From Pseudomonas sp. GM41(2012) (lineage in GTDB: Bacteria > Pseudomonadota > Gammaproteobacteria > Pseudomonadales > Pseudomonadaceae), in assembly GCF_000282315.2 (NCBI RefSeq), contig NZ_AKJN02000006.1, positions 1,054,001 to 1,118,000 on the forward strand: 64,000 nt of DNA, given 5' to 3'. Numbering within the stretch: the first letter of the stretch is position 1; each line of letters starts with the position of its first letter. The translations under genes and the position numbers were made by a program. Under the pieces are notes generated by a model. It was not told the DNA's origin, did not search any database, and was given only the letters and a program-made list of their open reading frames with translations. Below, piece by piece: positions 45,048 through 53,421 of this stretch.

Positions 45048-47657
45048 GTGCTTGAAGCCTACCGCAAACATATCGAAGAGCGTGCAGCACTGGGTATCGT
45101 TCCCCAGCCGCTAAACGCCGAACAAACTGCAGGCCTGGTCGAGCTGCTGAAGAATCCCCCGGCTGGCGAAGAAGCTTTCCTCGTTGACCTGATCACCAAT
45201 CGCATTCCGCCAGGTGTGGACGAAGCAGCCTATGTAAAGGCCGGTTTCCTGTCTGCCCTTGCCAAAGGCGAAGCAAAATCCCCTCTGATCGACAAGAAAC
45301 GCGCTGTTGAACTGCTCGGCACCATGCAGGGCGGCTACAACATCGTGACTCTGGTCAATCTGCTGGACGACGCCGAACTGGCGCCAGTTGCTGCCAAAGA
45401 ACTCAAGCACACCCTGCTGATGTTCGACGCTTTCCACGACGTCGCTGAAAAAGCCAAGAACGGCAACGTTCACGCTAAAGGCGTGCTGCAATCCTGGGCT
45501 GACGGCGAGTGGTTCAAAAACCGTCCTGTCCTGGCCGACAAGATCAGCCTGCGCGTGTTCAAGGTCACCGGCGAAACCAACACCGACGACCTGTCCCCTG
45601 CTCCAGACGCCTGGTCCCGCCCGGACATCCCGCTGCACGCCCTCGCCATGCTGAAAATGGCCCGTGAAGGCATCGTGCCTGACGCCCAGGGCGTCACCGG
45701 TCCGATGAAGCAGATCGAAGAAATGCGCGGTCAAGGCTTCCCGATCGCCTACGTCGGTGACGTGGTCGGTACCGGTTCTTCGCGTAAATCCGCCACCAAC
45801 TCGGTGCTGTGGTTCTTCGGCGACGACGTTCCTTTCGTACCGAACAAGCGTGCCGGTGGTTTCTGCTTCGGCAGCAAAATCGCTCCGATCTTCTACAACA
45901 CCATGGAAGATGCTGGCGCACTGCCAATCGAGTTCGACGTCACCAACATGCACATGGGCGACGTGATCGACCTGTACCCGCATGCTGGCAAAGTCTGCAA
46001 ACACGGCACTGACGAAGTCCTGACCACCTTCGAAATGAAGACCCCGGTGCTGTTGGACGAAGTTCGTGCTGGCGGCCGTATCCCGCTGATCATCGGTCGC
46101 GGCCTGACCGACAAGGCTCGTGCCGAATTGGGCCTGGGCCCTACCGACCTGTTCAAACTGCCTGAAGCACCTGTCGACACCGGCAAAGGCTTCACCCTGG
46201 CACAGAAAATGGTCGGCAAGGCGTGCGGTCTGCCAGAAGGCAAAGGCGTTCGTCCTGGCACCTACTGCGAACCGAAAATGACCACCGTCGGCTCCCAGGA
46301 CACCACCGGTCCTATGACCCGTGACGAACTGAAAGACCTGGCGTGCCTGGGCTTCTCGACCGATCTGGTGATGCAGTCCTTCTGCCACACCGCGGCTTAC
46401 CCTAAGCCGATCGACGTGACCACCCACCACACCCTGCCAGACTTCATCATGACCCGCGGCGGCGTTTCCCTGCGTCCGGGCGACGGCATCATCCACAGCT
46501 GGCTGAACCGTATGCTGCTGCCGGACACCGTCGGTACCGGTGGTGACTCGCACACCCGTTTCCCGATGGGCATTTCGTTCCCGGCCGGTTCCGGTCTGGT
46601 AGCGTTTGCCGCAGCCACTGGCGTTATGCCGCTGGACATGCCGGAATCGATCCTGGTGCGCTTCAAAGGCAAAATGCAACCGGGCGTCACCCTGCGTGAC
46701 CTGGTTCACGCCATTCCTTACTTCGCGATTCAGGCTGGCCTGCTGACCGTCGAGAAGAAAGGCAAGAAGAACGCCTTCTCCGGCCGCATCCTGGAAATCG
46801 AAGGCCTGGACAACCTGAGCATCGAGCAAGCGTTCGAGCTGTCCGACGCCTCGGCCGAACGTTCGGCTGCCGGTTGCACCATCAAGCTGTCGAAAGAGTC
46901 GATCACCGAGTACCTGAGCTCCAACGTCACCCTGCTGCGCTGGATGATCGGCGAAGGCTACGGCGATGCGCGTACCCTGGAACGTCGTGCTCAAGCGATG
47001 GAAGCCTGGATCGCCAACCCTGAGTTGATGGTTGCCGATGCTGACGCCGAATACGCTGAAATCATCGAAATCGACCTGGCCGACATCAAAGAGCCTGTGC
47101 TCTGCGCGCCAAACGATCCGGACGACGCCCGTCTGCTGTCCAGCGTTGCTGGCGAGAAGATCGACGAAGTATTCATCGGTTCGTGCATGACCAACATCGG
47201 CCACTTCCGCGCTGCCGGCAAGTTGCTGGAACAGGTCAAAGGTCAGCTTCCAACCCGTCTGTGGCTGTCGCCGCCGACCAAAATGGACGCTCACCAGCTG
47301 ACCGAAGAAGGCTACTACGGCATCTACGGCAAGGCCGGCGCGCGCATGGAAATGCCGGGCTGCTCGCTGTGCATGGGTAACCAGGCACGTGTAGAGCCGA
47401 ACTCGACTGTGGTGTCGACGTCGACCCGTAACTTCCCGAACCGTCTGGGTGACGGCGCGAACGTCTACCTGGCTTCGGCCGAGCTGGCGTCTGTTGCTTC
47501 CATCCTGGGTCGCCTGCCGACCGTCGAGGAGTACATGGAATACGCTGGCAAGATCGACAGCATGGCGGCCGATGTCTACCGCTACCTGTCCTTCGACCAG
47601 ATCGCCGAGTTCCGTGAAGCTGCTGCGAACGCCAACATCCCGGTCGTTCAAGCCTAA
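45048..47657 (+). CDS. acnB: Aconitate hydratase B (bifunctional aconitase/2-methylisocitrate dehydratase)
   Basis: An 869-residue [4Fe-4S] enzyme of the TCA cycle that interconverts citrate and isocitrate. The N-terminal HEAT-like domain ([35 protein letters not shown]) is diagnostic of AcnB. The cluster ligands are in [14 protein letters not shown] and [12 protein letters not shown], and the swivel domain in [25 protein letters not shown]. The start is GTG at 45048, giving the standard AcnB N-terminus; an upstream ATG would add 16 unlikely residues. Expression in pseudomonads is known to respond to iron through small RNAs. A terminator follows. Confidence 0.97.
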   Translation: MLEAYRKHIEERAALGIVPQPLNAEQTAGLVELLKNPPAGEEAFLVDLITNRIPPGVDEAAYVKAGFLSALAKGEAKSPLIDKKRAVELLGTMQGGYNIVTLVNLLDDAELAPVAAKELKHTLLMFDAFHDVAEKAKNGNVHAKGVLQSWADGEWFKNRPVLADKISLRVFKVTGETNTDDLSPAPDAWSRPDIPLHALAMLKMAREGIVPDAQGVTGPMKQIEEMRGQGFPIAYVGDVVGTGSSRKSATNSVLWFFGDDVPFVPNKRAGGFCFGSKIAPIFYNTMEDAGALPIEFDVTNMHMGDVIDLYPHAGKVCKHGTDEVLTTFEMKTPVLLDEVRAGGRIPLIIGRGLTDKARAELGLGPTDLFKLPEAPVDTGKGFTLAQKMVGKACGLPEGKGVRPGTYCEPKMTTVGSQDTTGPMTRDELKDLACLGFSTDLVMQSFCHTAAYPKPIDVTTHHTLPDFIMTRGGVSLRPGDGIIHSWLNRMLLPDTVGTGGDSHTRFPMGISFPAGSGLVAFAAATGVMPLDMPESILVRFKGKMQPGVTLRDLVHAIPYFAIQAGLLTVEKKGKKNAFSGRILEIEGLDNLSIEQAFELSDASAERSAAGCTIKLSKESITEYLSSNVTLLRWMIGEGYGDARTLERRAQAMEAWIANPELMVADADAEYAEIIEIDLADIKEPVLCAPNDPDDARLLSSVAGEKIDEVFIGSCMTNIGHFRAAGKLLEQVKGQLPTRLWLSPPTKMDAHQLTEEGYYGIYGKAGARMEMPGCSLCMGNQARVEPNSTVVSTSTRNFPNRLGDGANVYLASAELASVASILGRLPTVEEYMEYAGKIDSMAADVYRYLSFDQIAEFREAAANANIPVVQA

Positions 47658-47671
47658 CGCTGCAACGCAAT

Positions 47672-47710
47672 AAAAAACGCCGCCCATCGTGAGATGAGCG
47701 GCGTTTTTTT
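47672..47710 (+). terminator. Intrinsic terminator after acnB
   Basis: AAAAAACGCCGC-CCATC-GTGA-GATGA-GCGGCGTTTTTTT forms a GC stem with a T-run, 15 bases after the acnB stop. Confidence 0.93.
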
Positions 47711-47767
47711 ATGCCTGAAGAAATGTGGGGCCCACTGCCTGGCTTACCTGAAGAACGAGGCGCCCCC

Positions 47768-47831
47768 ATCGCGAGCAGGCTCGCTCCCACAGAAACGGTG
47801 CAAAACCTGTGGGAGCGAGCCTGCTCGCGAT
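47768..47831. repeat. REPIN with intact IS110 target sequence
   Basis: Arms ATCGCGAGCAGGCTCGCTCC... at 47768-47792 and the reverse complement at 47807-47831 are perfect around 14 nt. Both arms keep the sequence that the IS110 element interrupts elsewhere in this window. Confidence 0.9.
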
Positions 47832-47887
47832 AGCGGACTCACAGCCCCATAGAAGCGCCCGCGGTCACTGAAATTCAAGCCGTTACC

Positions 47888-47914
47888 GATCGTTCCCGCA
47901 CTGTGGGAACGATC
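47888..47914 (-). terminator. Hairpin after the serine-type transporter gene
   Basis: GATCGTTCCC-GCACTGT-GGGAACGATC is a perfect 10-bp stem 11 bp beyond the transporter stop. It has no T-run, so it may stabilise the 3' end rather than terminate. Confidence 0.5.
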
Positions 47915-47924
47915 AGAGTGGTGG

Positions 47925-49205
47925 TCAGGCCGTCAGCGAATAGATCAACGCCGAGATCGCCACCAGGCCCACCGCCGTCACGAAGACGTTGGAAGCCTGA
48001 CCGCGATAACGCGCCATGGCCGGAACCTTGCGAATCGCGTACATCGGCATCAGGAACAGTATCGCGGCGATGATCGGACCACCGAGGGTTTCGATCATCC
48101 CCAGAATGCTCGGGTTCAGCGTGGCAACGATCCAGCAGACCACCAGCATGAAGGCGGCAGTCATGCGATCCAGGGTCTTCGGTGCCGGGCGCTTGCCACT
48201 CTTCACGATCAGACCTTTAAGACCTTCGCTGGCGCCGATGTAATGACCCAGGAACGACTTGGAAATGGCCACGAACGCAATCAACGGCGCCGCGAAGGCG
48301 ATGGTCGGGTTGCTGAAGTGGTTGGCCAGGTACGACAGGATCGACAGGTTCTGCGCCTTGGCTTCAGCCAATTGCGCCGGCGACAGGGTCAGCACGCAAC
48401 TGAACACGAAGAACAGCACCATCACCACCATCAAGGCGTGGGCGCGGGACAGGATCTGCGAGCTACGCTCTTCGGCGTGATCGCCGTAACGACGCTTTTG
48501 GTCCACCGCAAACGCCGAGATGATCGGCGAATGGTTGAACGAGAACACCATCACCGGAATCGCCAGCCACAGCGTGTGCAGCAGTGCCGACGGTTCTGGC
48601 AGCGTCGACGCGGTGGCGAGGATGCCGCCGTTCCAGTGGGGAATCAGGAACACCGCGAGGAACAGCAGCGCAACAATGAACGGATAAACCATCAGGCTCA
48701 TGGCCTTGACGATCGCCTGCTCGCCGCAACGTACCACCGCCAACAGGCCGAGGATCAGCACGAGCGACAGCACGGCGCGCGGTGGCGGCATGATGTGCAG
48801 TTGATGCTCAAGGAAACTGCCCACGGTGTTGGTCAGGGCCACGCTATAAATCAGCAGGATCGGGAAGATCGCGAAGAAGTACAGCAAAGTGATCAGCGCA
48901 CCAGCCTTGATCCCGAAGTGCTCTTCCACCACTTCAGTGATGTCCGCGCCTTCGCGTCCGGACAACACAAAACGGGTCAGGCCACGGTGTGCGTAAAACG
49001 TCATGGGGAACGCCAACACCGCCAGGACCAGCAACGGCCAGAAGCCGCCCAGACCCGCGTTGATCGGCAGAAACAGCGTGCCAGCCCCGATGGCCGTGCC
49101 AAACAGGCCCAGCATCCAGGTGGTGTCATGGCGATTCCAGCTCTCAAGCGTCGCTGGTGTCGCCGATACATAGCGTTCGTCGACGCTATTGGCCTGATCA
49201 TTCAT
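47925..49205 (-). CDS. HAAAP-family amino-acid permease (SdaC/serine-threonine type)
   Basis: A 426-residue inner-membrane transporter with about eleven hydrophobic segments. Recognisable parts are WMLGLFGTAIGAGTLFLPINAGLGGFWPLLVLAVLAFPMTFYAHRGLTRFVLSG, the family N-terminal, and VMVFSFNHSPIISAFAVDQKRRYGDHA in the middle. It probably takes up serine or threonine with protons. The ATG at 49205 has GGAG upstream and removes six unneeded residues. A divergent tautomerase gene lies 270 bp away. Confidence 0.87.
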   Translation of the reverse strand: MNDQANSVDERYVSATPATLESWNRHDTTWMLGLFGTAIGAGTLFLPINAGLGGFWPLLVLAVLAFPMTFYAHRGLTRFVLSGREGADITEVVEEHFGIKAGALITLLYFFAIFPILLIYSVALTNTVGSFLEHQLHIMPPPRAVLSLVLILGLLAVVRCGEQAIVKAMSLMVYPFIVALLFLAVFLIPHWNGGILATASTLPEPSALLHTLWLAIPVMVFSFNHSPIISAFAVDQKRRYGDHAEERSSQILSRAHALMVVMVLFFVFSCVLTLSPAQLAEAKAQNLSILSYLANHFSNPTIAFAAPLIAFVAISKSFLGHYIGASEGLKGLIVKSGKRPAPKTLDRMTAAFMLVVCWIVATLNPSILGMIETLGGPIIAAILFLMPMYAIRKVPAMARYRGQASNVFVTAVGLVAISALIYSLTA

Positions 49206-49370
49206 CCGGTGGGATCTCCGCATTCCGGTCAGTTGCTACCCGGTCAGGACGAGTCGGAAAAATCCGACAGGCAGCGCCCTGGCCGAAACAGGGGCGCGAT
49301 TGTCCGGGATTAATGAGCAGAAGCAAAGACTTAGCTGAGGAGTGGTTGTGCGGATCAGATCCATTGGCAC

Positions 49371-49412
49371 CCTTTATTAAATAGATGTTTTAAAAAATCT
49401 ATTCAATAAAGG
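49371..49412. promoter_or_regulatory. AT-rich palindrome, candidate operator
   Basis: CCTTTATTaAATAGAT (49371-49386) and ATCTATTcAATAAAGG (49397-49412) are reverse complements with one mismatch around GTTTTAAAAA. It lies 64 bp before the tautomerase gene. The inner TAGAT...ATCTA half-sites resemble TetR-family operators of the NemR type. It is a candidate site for the TetR regulator encoded one gene downstream; it could also be a weak terminator or promoter feature. Confidence 0.5.
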
Positions 49413-49475
49413 ATTGCCGTCATGTAATTTCGATGCTCGCTGCTGACCGTCAGCCCTTACTTGCGGAGCCCTCTC

Positions 49476-49859
49476 ATGCCACTCGTTCGCGTCGACATCA
49501 AGAAGCATCAAGACCCGACTTACGCCAAACGTGTCGGGCAATTGATCTACGCCGCCATGCACAGCGCCATTGGCGTGCCGGAGAACGATAACTTCCAGAT
49601 TCTTGCCGAGCACGACGAACAGCATTTCATCTTTGATCCCGGCTACCTGGGCATCAATCGCACCGACAATCTGGTGGTGATTCAGATCACCTTGAGTGAA
49701 GGCCGCACCATCGAACAAAAGAAACTCCTCTACAAAACCATCGCCGAGAGCCTTAACGCGGAACTGGCGGTGCGCCTGGAAGATGTATTCATCAATCTGG
49801 TGGAGGTAAAGAAAGAGAACTGGTCGTTTGGCAATGGCATAGCCCAGTACGCCAGCTGA
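49476..49859 (+). CDS. Tautomerase-family protein
   Basis: A 127-residue protein. After Met removal the N-terminal proline (MPLVRVDI) is the catalytic base of the 4-oxalocrotonate tautomerase superfamily. The double beta-alpha-beta repeat fits FQILAEHDEQHFIFDPGYLG and LVVIQITLSEGRTIEQKKLLYKTIAESLNAELAVRLEDVFINLVEVKKENWSFGNGIAQYA. The substrate is unknown. The start at 49476 has GCGGAG. The TetR gene follows 31 bp downstream and may be co-transcribed. Confidence 0.88.
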   Translation: MPLVRVDIKKHQDPTYAKRVGQLIYAAMHSAIGVPENDNFQILAEHDEQHFIFDPGYLGINRTDNLVVIQITLSEGRTIEQKKLLYKTIAESLNAELAVRLEDVFINLVEVKKENWSFGNGIAQYAS

Positions 49860-49890
49860 TTTCTACCTTTTATATAGCTGTGAGCCGCCA

Positions 49891-50508
49891 ATGCCCCGAG
49901 TCTCCCGCAAACAAGCCGAACTCAACCGCGAGATCATCATCGAGGCCGCCACGCGTCTGTTTCGCGAACGCGGCCTGCACGGGATCAGTGTCGTCGATGT
50001 GATGGCCGCGGCCGGACTCACCCATGGCGGGTTCTATGGTCATTTCGAATCCCGGGAAGCGCTGGCAAAAGAAGCGTGCAGCCGGGCATTCACCCAATCG
50101 ATGGAACGCTGGAAGCAGAAAATAGAGGATAACGACGACAGTCTCTCGGCTCGCGAGCGCATCATCGCGCCCTACCTGTCCGCGGCCAATCGCGATAATC
50201 CGGGCGAAAGCTGCCCGGTGACCGCGTTTGCCGGCGACATGTGCCATGAAACCGCTGAAAGCGGTTTGCACCAGACCTACACCCAAGGGCTGGAGGCATT
50301 GTTGCAGATGCTGGCACCGCTGATGGGCGCGGATCAGCCCGACACCAATCGGCAAAAAGCGTTGGTGGACTATTCGCTGATGGTCGGCGCCCTGACCTTG
50401 GCCCGCGCCACCCGGGGTGACGCCTTGTCCGATGAAATTCTCGACGCAGCCCGGACGTTTCTCACCTCGAACACGGCCGTTGACACACCCGCGACGCCGA
50501 CGGCATGA
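49891..50508 (+). CDS. TetR-family regulator
   Basis: A 205-residue repressor. The N-terminal HTH is NREIIIEAATRLFRERGLHGISVVDVMAAAGLTHGGFYGHFESREALAKEA (about 13-63). The ligand domain contains NPGESCPVTAFAGDMCHETAESG, with two cysteines (about residues 110 and 120) in a position similar to the reactive cysteine of electrophile-sensing relatives. It probably controls the tautomerase, itself and the cysteine hydrolase downstream; this is inferred from layout and the nearby palindrome. Confidence 0.88.
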   Translation: MPRVSRKQAELNREIIIEAATRLFRERGLHGISVVDVMAAAGLTHGGFYGHFESREALAKEACSRAFTQSMERWKQKIEDNDDSLSARERIIAPYLSAANRDNPGESCPVTAFAGDMCHETAESGLHQTYTQGLEALLQMLAPLMGADQPDTNRQKALVDYSLMVGALTLARATRGDALSDEILDAARTFLTSNTAVDTPATPTA

Positions 50509-50551
50509 TCGGCCTCATGAATATTCCTGCGCTGAACCTCACCCGCACCAC

Positions 50552-50642
50552 CACGACCGCTTCCGGCGGGTCGTGCGGTGGCTGGCTGGGATAAACACAG
50601 CGCAGTGAACCCAAGGCCCCGCCAGCAATGGACCGGGGCCTT
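50552..50642 (+). promoter_or_regulatory. Two hairpins between the TetR and hydrolase genes
   Basis: CACGACCGC-TTCCG-GCGGGTCGTG (50552-50575) and AAGGCCCCG-CCAGCAATGGA-CCGGGGCCTT (50613-50642) are strong stem-loops in the 189-bp gap. The second is followed by TTGTCGTTTC and may be a terminator for the TetR transcript; their succession could also be attenuator-like. Confidence 0.5.
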
Positions 50643-50697
50643 GTCGTTTCTCCCGTCCGTTCGGCACTTTTCGTACGACACCCAAGGAGAAACACCC

Positions 50698-51216
50698 ATG
50701 TCATCAGCACTGTTGATCATCGATATGCAGGTCGGTCTGTACCACGGCCCGGAAAAACCCTACGACGGTGAACGGGTACTGGCGAACATCCAGCAACTCA
50801 TTCGTCAGGCCAGGGAGCGCAACGTGCCGATCTTCGCGGTGCGCCATACCGGCCCTCAAGGTTCGCCCATCGAAGCCGGTAGCCCCTTCTGGCAGCTATT
50901 GCCCGCACTGGATCTGGATGCCGGCACCGATATCCTGTTCGACAAAACCCGACCCAATGCCTTTTACGGCACCGCGCTGGCGGAGCAACTGCGGGTTAGC
51001 GGGATCAATGAGGTGTTCATCGCCGGCATGAAAACCCAATATTGCATCGATAGCACTTGCCGGGCGGCAGCCGAACTTGGGTTCAAACCGATACTCGTGG
51101 CCGACGCGCATACCTGCATGGACACACCGGCGCTGCCGGCCCGGTCGATCATCGAGCACCATAACGCAACGCTGAACGGTGCCTTTGCAAAGGTGTTGAA
51201 CACCGTGGAAATGTAA
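50698..51216 (+). CDS. Cysteine hydrolase (isochorismatase-like)
   Basis: A 172-residue enzyme of the isochorismatase-like fold. The catalytic triad is readable: D9 in LLIIDMQVGLYH, lysine in ILFDKTRPNAFYGTAL and cysteine in GMKTQYCIDSTCRAAAELG. It hydrolyses an amide or related bond, as nicotinamidase-like enzymes do; the substrate is unclear. A good AAGGAGAAA site precedes the ATG at 50698. Its neighbours are the TetR regulator and a 2-hydroxyacid dehydrogenase. Confidence 0.88.
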   Translation: MSSALLIIDMQVGLYHGPEKPYDGERVLANIQQLIRQARERNVPIFAVRHTGPQGSPIEAGSPFWQLLPALDLDAGTDILFDKTRPNAFYGTALAEQLRVSGINEVFIAGMKTQYCIDSTCRAAAELGFKPILVADAHTCMDTPALPARSIIEHHNATLNGAFAKVLNTVEM

Positions 51217-51363
51217 GCGCTACAGAACGCTCCTACACTGAGGTCGAAGGCCATAAGCCTGCTATCGTTGGTAAATGCCAAACCGTTGCGGAATCAGCCA
51301 TTTGAAGCAACGTTTTGAAGGAACTTTCGAGCCCCGACTTTCCGATATCCACAGGAGCCCAGC

Positions 51364-52332
51364 ATGCCCGCAACCGTTCTGGTACTGGTTGAAACCATCA
51401 ATGAGTACCTGCCGATTCTCGAACATCAGGGTTTTCACCTGATTCTGGCGCCTACGCCAGCCGAGCGCGCCGCCGCCATCACACACCATGGCGCCCAGAT
51501 CGATGCGGTGCTGACCCGCGGCCCATTGGGCCTGTACGCCGACGAAATCGCCGCCCTGCCCAATCTCAAGATCATCTGCGTGATCGGCGCCGGCTACGAA
51601 CACGTCGACCTGCAAGCCGCCGCCAACCGGGGCATTACGGTCACCAATGGCGCCGGCGTCAATGCCTCTTCAGTCGCCGACCATGCCATGGCGATGCTGC
51701 TGTCGCTGGTGCGTGATATTCCCCGTTGCGACGCCGCTGTGCGCCGGGGTGAGTGGCCGAAAATCATGCGCCCTTCCCTGGCCGGCAAACACCTGGGTGT
51801 CCTGGGGCTCGGTGCGGTCGGCATGGCCATCGCCAAACGCGCCGCCCACGGCTTCGACATGACGGTCAGTTACCACAACCGCCAGCATCGCAGCGATGTG
51901 CCGTACAGTTTCCGCTCAACGCCCACCGAACTGGCACGCGAATCAGACTTTTTGGTCGTCGCCACCCCCGGTGGCCTGGGTACCAAACACCTGATCAACC
52001 GACAGGTTCTCGACGCCTTGGGCCCACAGGGGTTCATCGTCAATATCGCCCGAGCCAGCGTGATCGTCACCGCCGACCTGATCAGCTCGCTTGAGCAGCG
52101 ACGCATTGCCGGCGCCGCACTGGATGTGTTCGACGCCGAACCTCATGTGCCGGATGCACTCAAGGCGTTGACCAACGTGATCCTGACGCCCCATGTCGCG
52201 GGGCTGTCCCCGGAGGCAACGCAAGGGACTGTTGAACTGGCCGGGAAAAACCTGGTGGCGTTCTTTTCCGGTCAGCAGGTGTTGACGCCCATTGCCTTGC
52301 CCGCACCGATCATGGCCGTGCCATTTCGCTGA
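51364..52332 (+). CDS. D-isomer-specific 2-hydroxyacid dehydrogenase
   Basis: A 322-residue NAD(P)-dependent oxidoreductase. The Rossmann loop is GLGAVGMAIA (about 141-150), the catalytic arginine is in NIARASVIVTADL, the glutamate in ALDVFDAEP, and the histidine in LTPHVAGLSPEA. It probably reduces a 2-keto acid such as glyoxylate or hydroxypyruvate. The substrate cannot be told apart within the family. The start at 51364 follows CAGGAGCCCAGC. Confidence 0.9.
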   Translation: MPATVLVLVETINEYLPILEHQGFHLILAPTPAERAAAITHHGAQIDAVLTRGPLGLYADEIAALPNLKIICVIGAGYEHVDLQAAANRGITVTNGAGVNASSVADHAMAMLLSLVRDIPRCDAAVRRGEWPKIMRPSLAGKHLGVLGLGAVGMAIAKRAAHGFDMTVSYHNRQHRSDVPYSFRSTPTELARESDFLVVATPGGLGTKHLINRQVLDALGPQGFIVNIARASVIVTADLISSLEQRRIAGAALDVFDAEPHVPDALKALTNVILTPHVAGLSPEATQGTVELAGKNLVAFFSGQQVLTPIALPAPIMAVPFR

Positions 52333-53421
52333 TCAAAGGACGCCCAACAGCGTCCACAGGCGCCGGGATTCGGCATCAGCCGAGATCAGTTCGCCCAACA
52401 GTTCGCTTAGAGGTTTGTTGCCCCACTCCACCCCGCGCTTGATCAAGTACGGGACAGGGCTGTGGGGTTCGGTGCGCGCCAGGTACTCGGCAATCAATAG
52501 CAATTGTCGATACGCCTCGTCGCGACTCGCCGGCTCGCGAAACACCTGAGGCGCCGATGTCGCTTGCGGCAAATCGACTGGTCCGGACACCGCCACGGGT
52601 GGCGCCCCGACAGGTACCTCGGTTGACTGTCGTGGGTGCATGGCAATGAACTCCTGGACCAGCGTCAATAGCGCCTCGATCACGTCCTGCAAGGCTTTGA
52701 AGCCCGGGGCCTGAGTGCCGAGATAGGCATCGCTCCAGCCTTCCAGCCGTTGCAGATGTTGCAGGCTCATCAGCAGACAGCCCTGGCTGCGCAACCAGAA
52801 TGACAGGGGCGTTGCACGAATCTGTTCGGTCAGTTTTTTCTGTTCACTGCGCGCAGTTTCCGCCGAGGCTTTCGCCGCCTTGCTGTCATTGACCAGCACC
52901 TGTTGCAACTGCAAACGCCGCCAGGCATCCAGACACAAGCCATCGAATTCGCTGTTACGCGGATCGAGCAACGGCACTCGGGTCAGTAGCACTTCACTGT
53001 AGCGCCGGGACAGCCATTCAAGCGGTATTACCCGCCATGACTGATCACCGTCCTCAGCCTGAGGATGAAGATGCTCGGGATAGCGTTCGCATAACCCGGC
53101 AACCAGCGCGAGACTGCCCGGTAACCCTTCCAGCCCGTCCTGATGCAACCAGGCCTCACCGAGCCAGGCGCTGAGCATCAGGTCCTTGCTGCGTTCCAGC
53201 AGCAAGGTCGTGGTCAGTTTTTCCAGTTCCGGCCATTGCGCCCGTTTGATCGACGACTGCCAGACGCCCGTCGGCAGGCTCGTGTCGTCCTCCCGGCGCA
53301 GTTCACGCGCCTGGTCGAATTCACGTTCATAGCGCAAATCCTGACCGCAAGGTGCCTCCTCGCTGATCGGCTCAAGCAACCGGACAATCAGTTCCGGTAA
53401 CGGTTTTGAAGGCAGGCTCAC
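52333..53421 (-). CDS. tssA: Type VI secretion protein TssA (ImpA/VasJ type)
   Basis: A 362-residue cap/baseplate-assembly protein. The N-terminal ImpA_N domain (about 15-130) has SEEAPCGQDLRYEREFDQARELRRED and LSAWLGEAWLHQDGLEGLPGSLALVAGLCERYPEHLHPQ. The C-terminal VasJ-like end has EAYRQLLLIAEYLARTEPHSPVPYLIKRGVEWGNKPLSELLGELI. It directs sheath-tube polymerisation. It overlaps the tssM stop by 4 bp and is the last gene of the leftward operon, abutting the dehydrogenase stop. Confidence 0.93.
   Translation of the reverse strand: MSLPSKPLPELIVRLLEPISEEAPCGQDLRYEREFDQARELRREDDTSLPTGVWQSSIKRAQWPELEKLTTTLLLERSKDLMLSAWLGEAWLHQDGLEGLPGSLALVAGLCERYPEHLHPQAEDGDQSWRVIPLEWLSRRYSEVLLTRVPLLDPRNSEFDGLCLDAWRRLQLQQVLVNDSKAAKASAETARSEQKKLTEQIRATPLSFWLRSQGCLLMSLQHLQRLEGWSDAYLGTQAPGFKALQDVIEALLTLVQEFIAMHPRQSTEVPVGAPPVAVSGPVDLPQATSAPQVFREPASRDEAYRQLLLIAEYLARTEPHSPVPYLIKRGVEWGNKPLSELLGELISADAESRRLWTLLGVL

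Noticed and set aside
45111..47687. 858-codon open frame on the minus strand opposite acnB
   Set aside because: It exactly shadows a certain gene in GC-rich codon phase, has no recognisable domain, and reads as low-complexity Gly/Val/Asp/His sequence typical of antisense frames.
413..47831. Repeated palindromes considered as a CRISPR or clustered array
   Set aside because: They are scattered singly between genes, are REP/REPIN pairs with imperfect copies, and lack regular spacers or cas genes.
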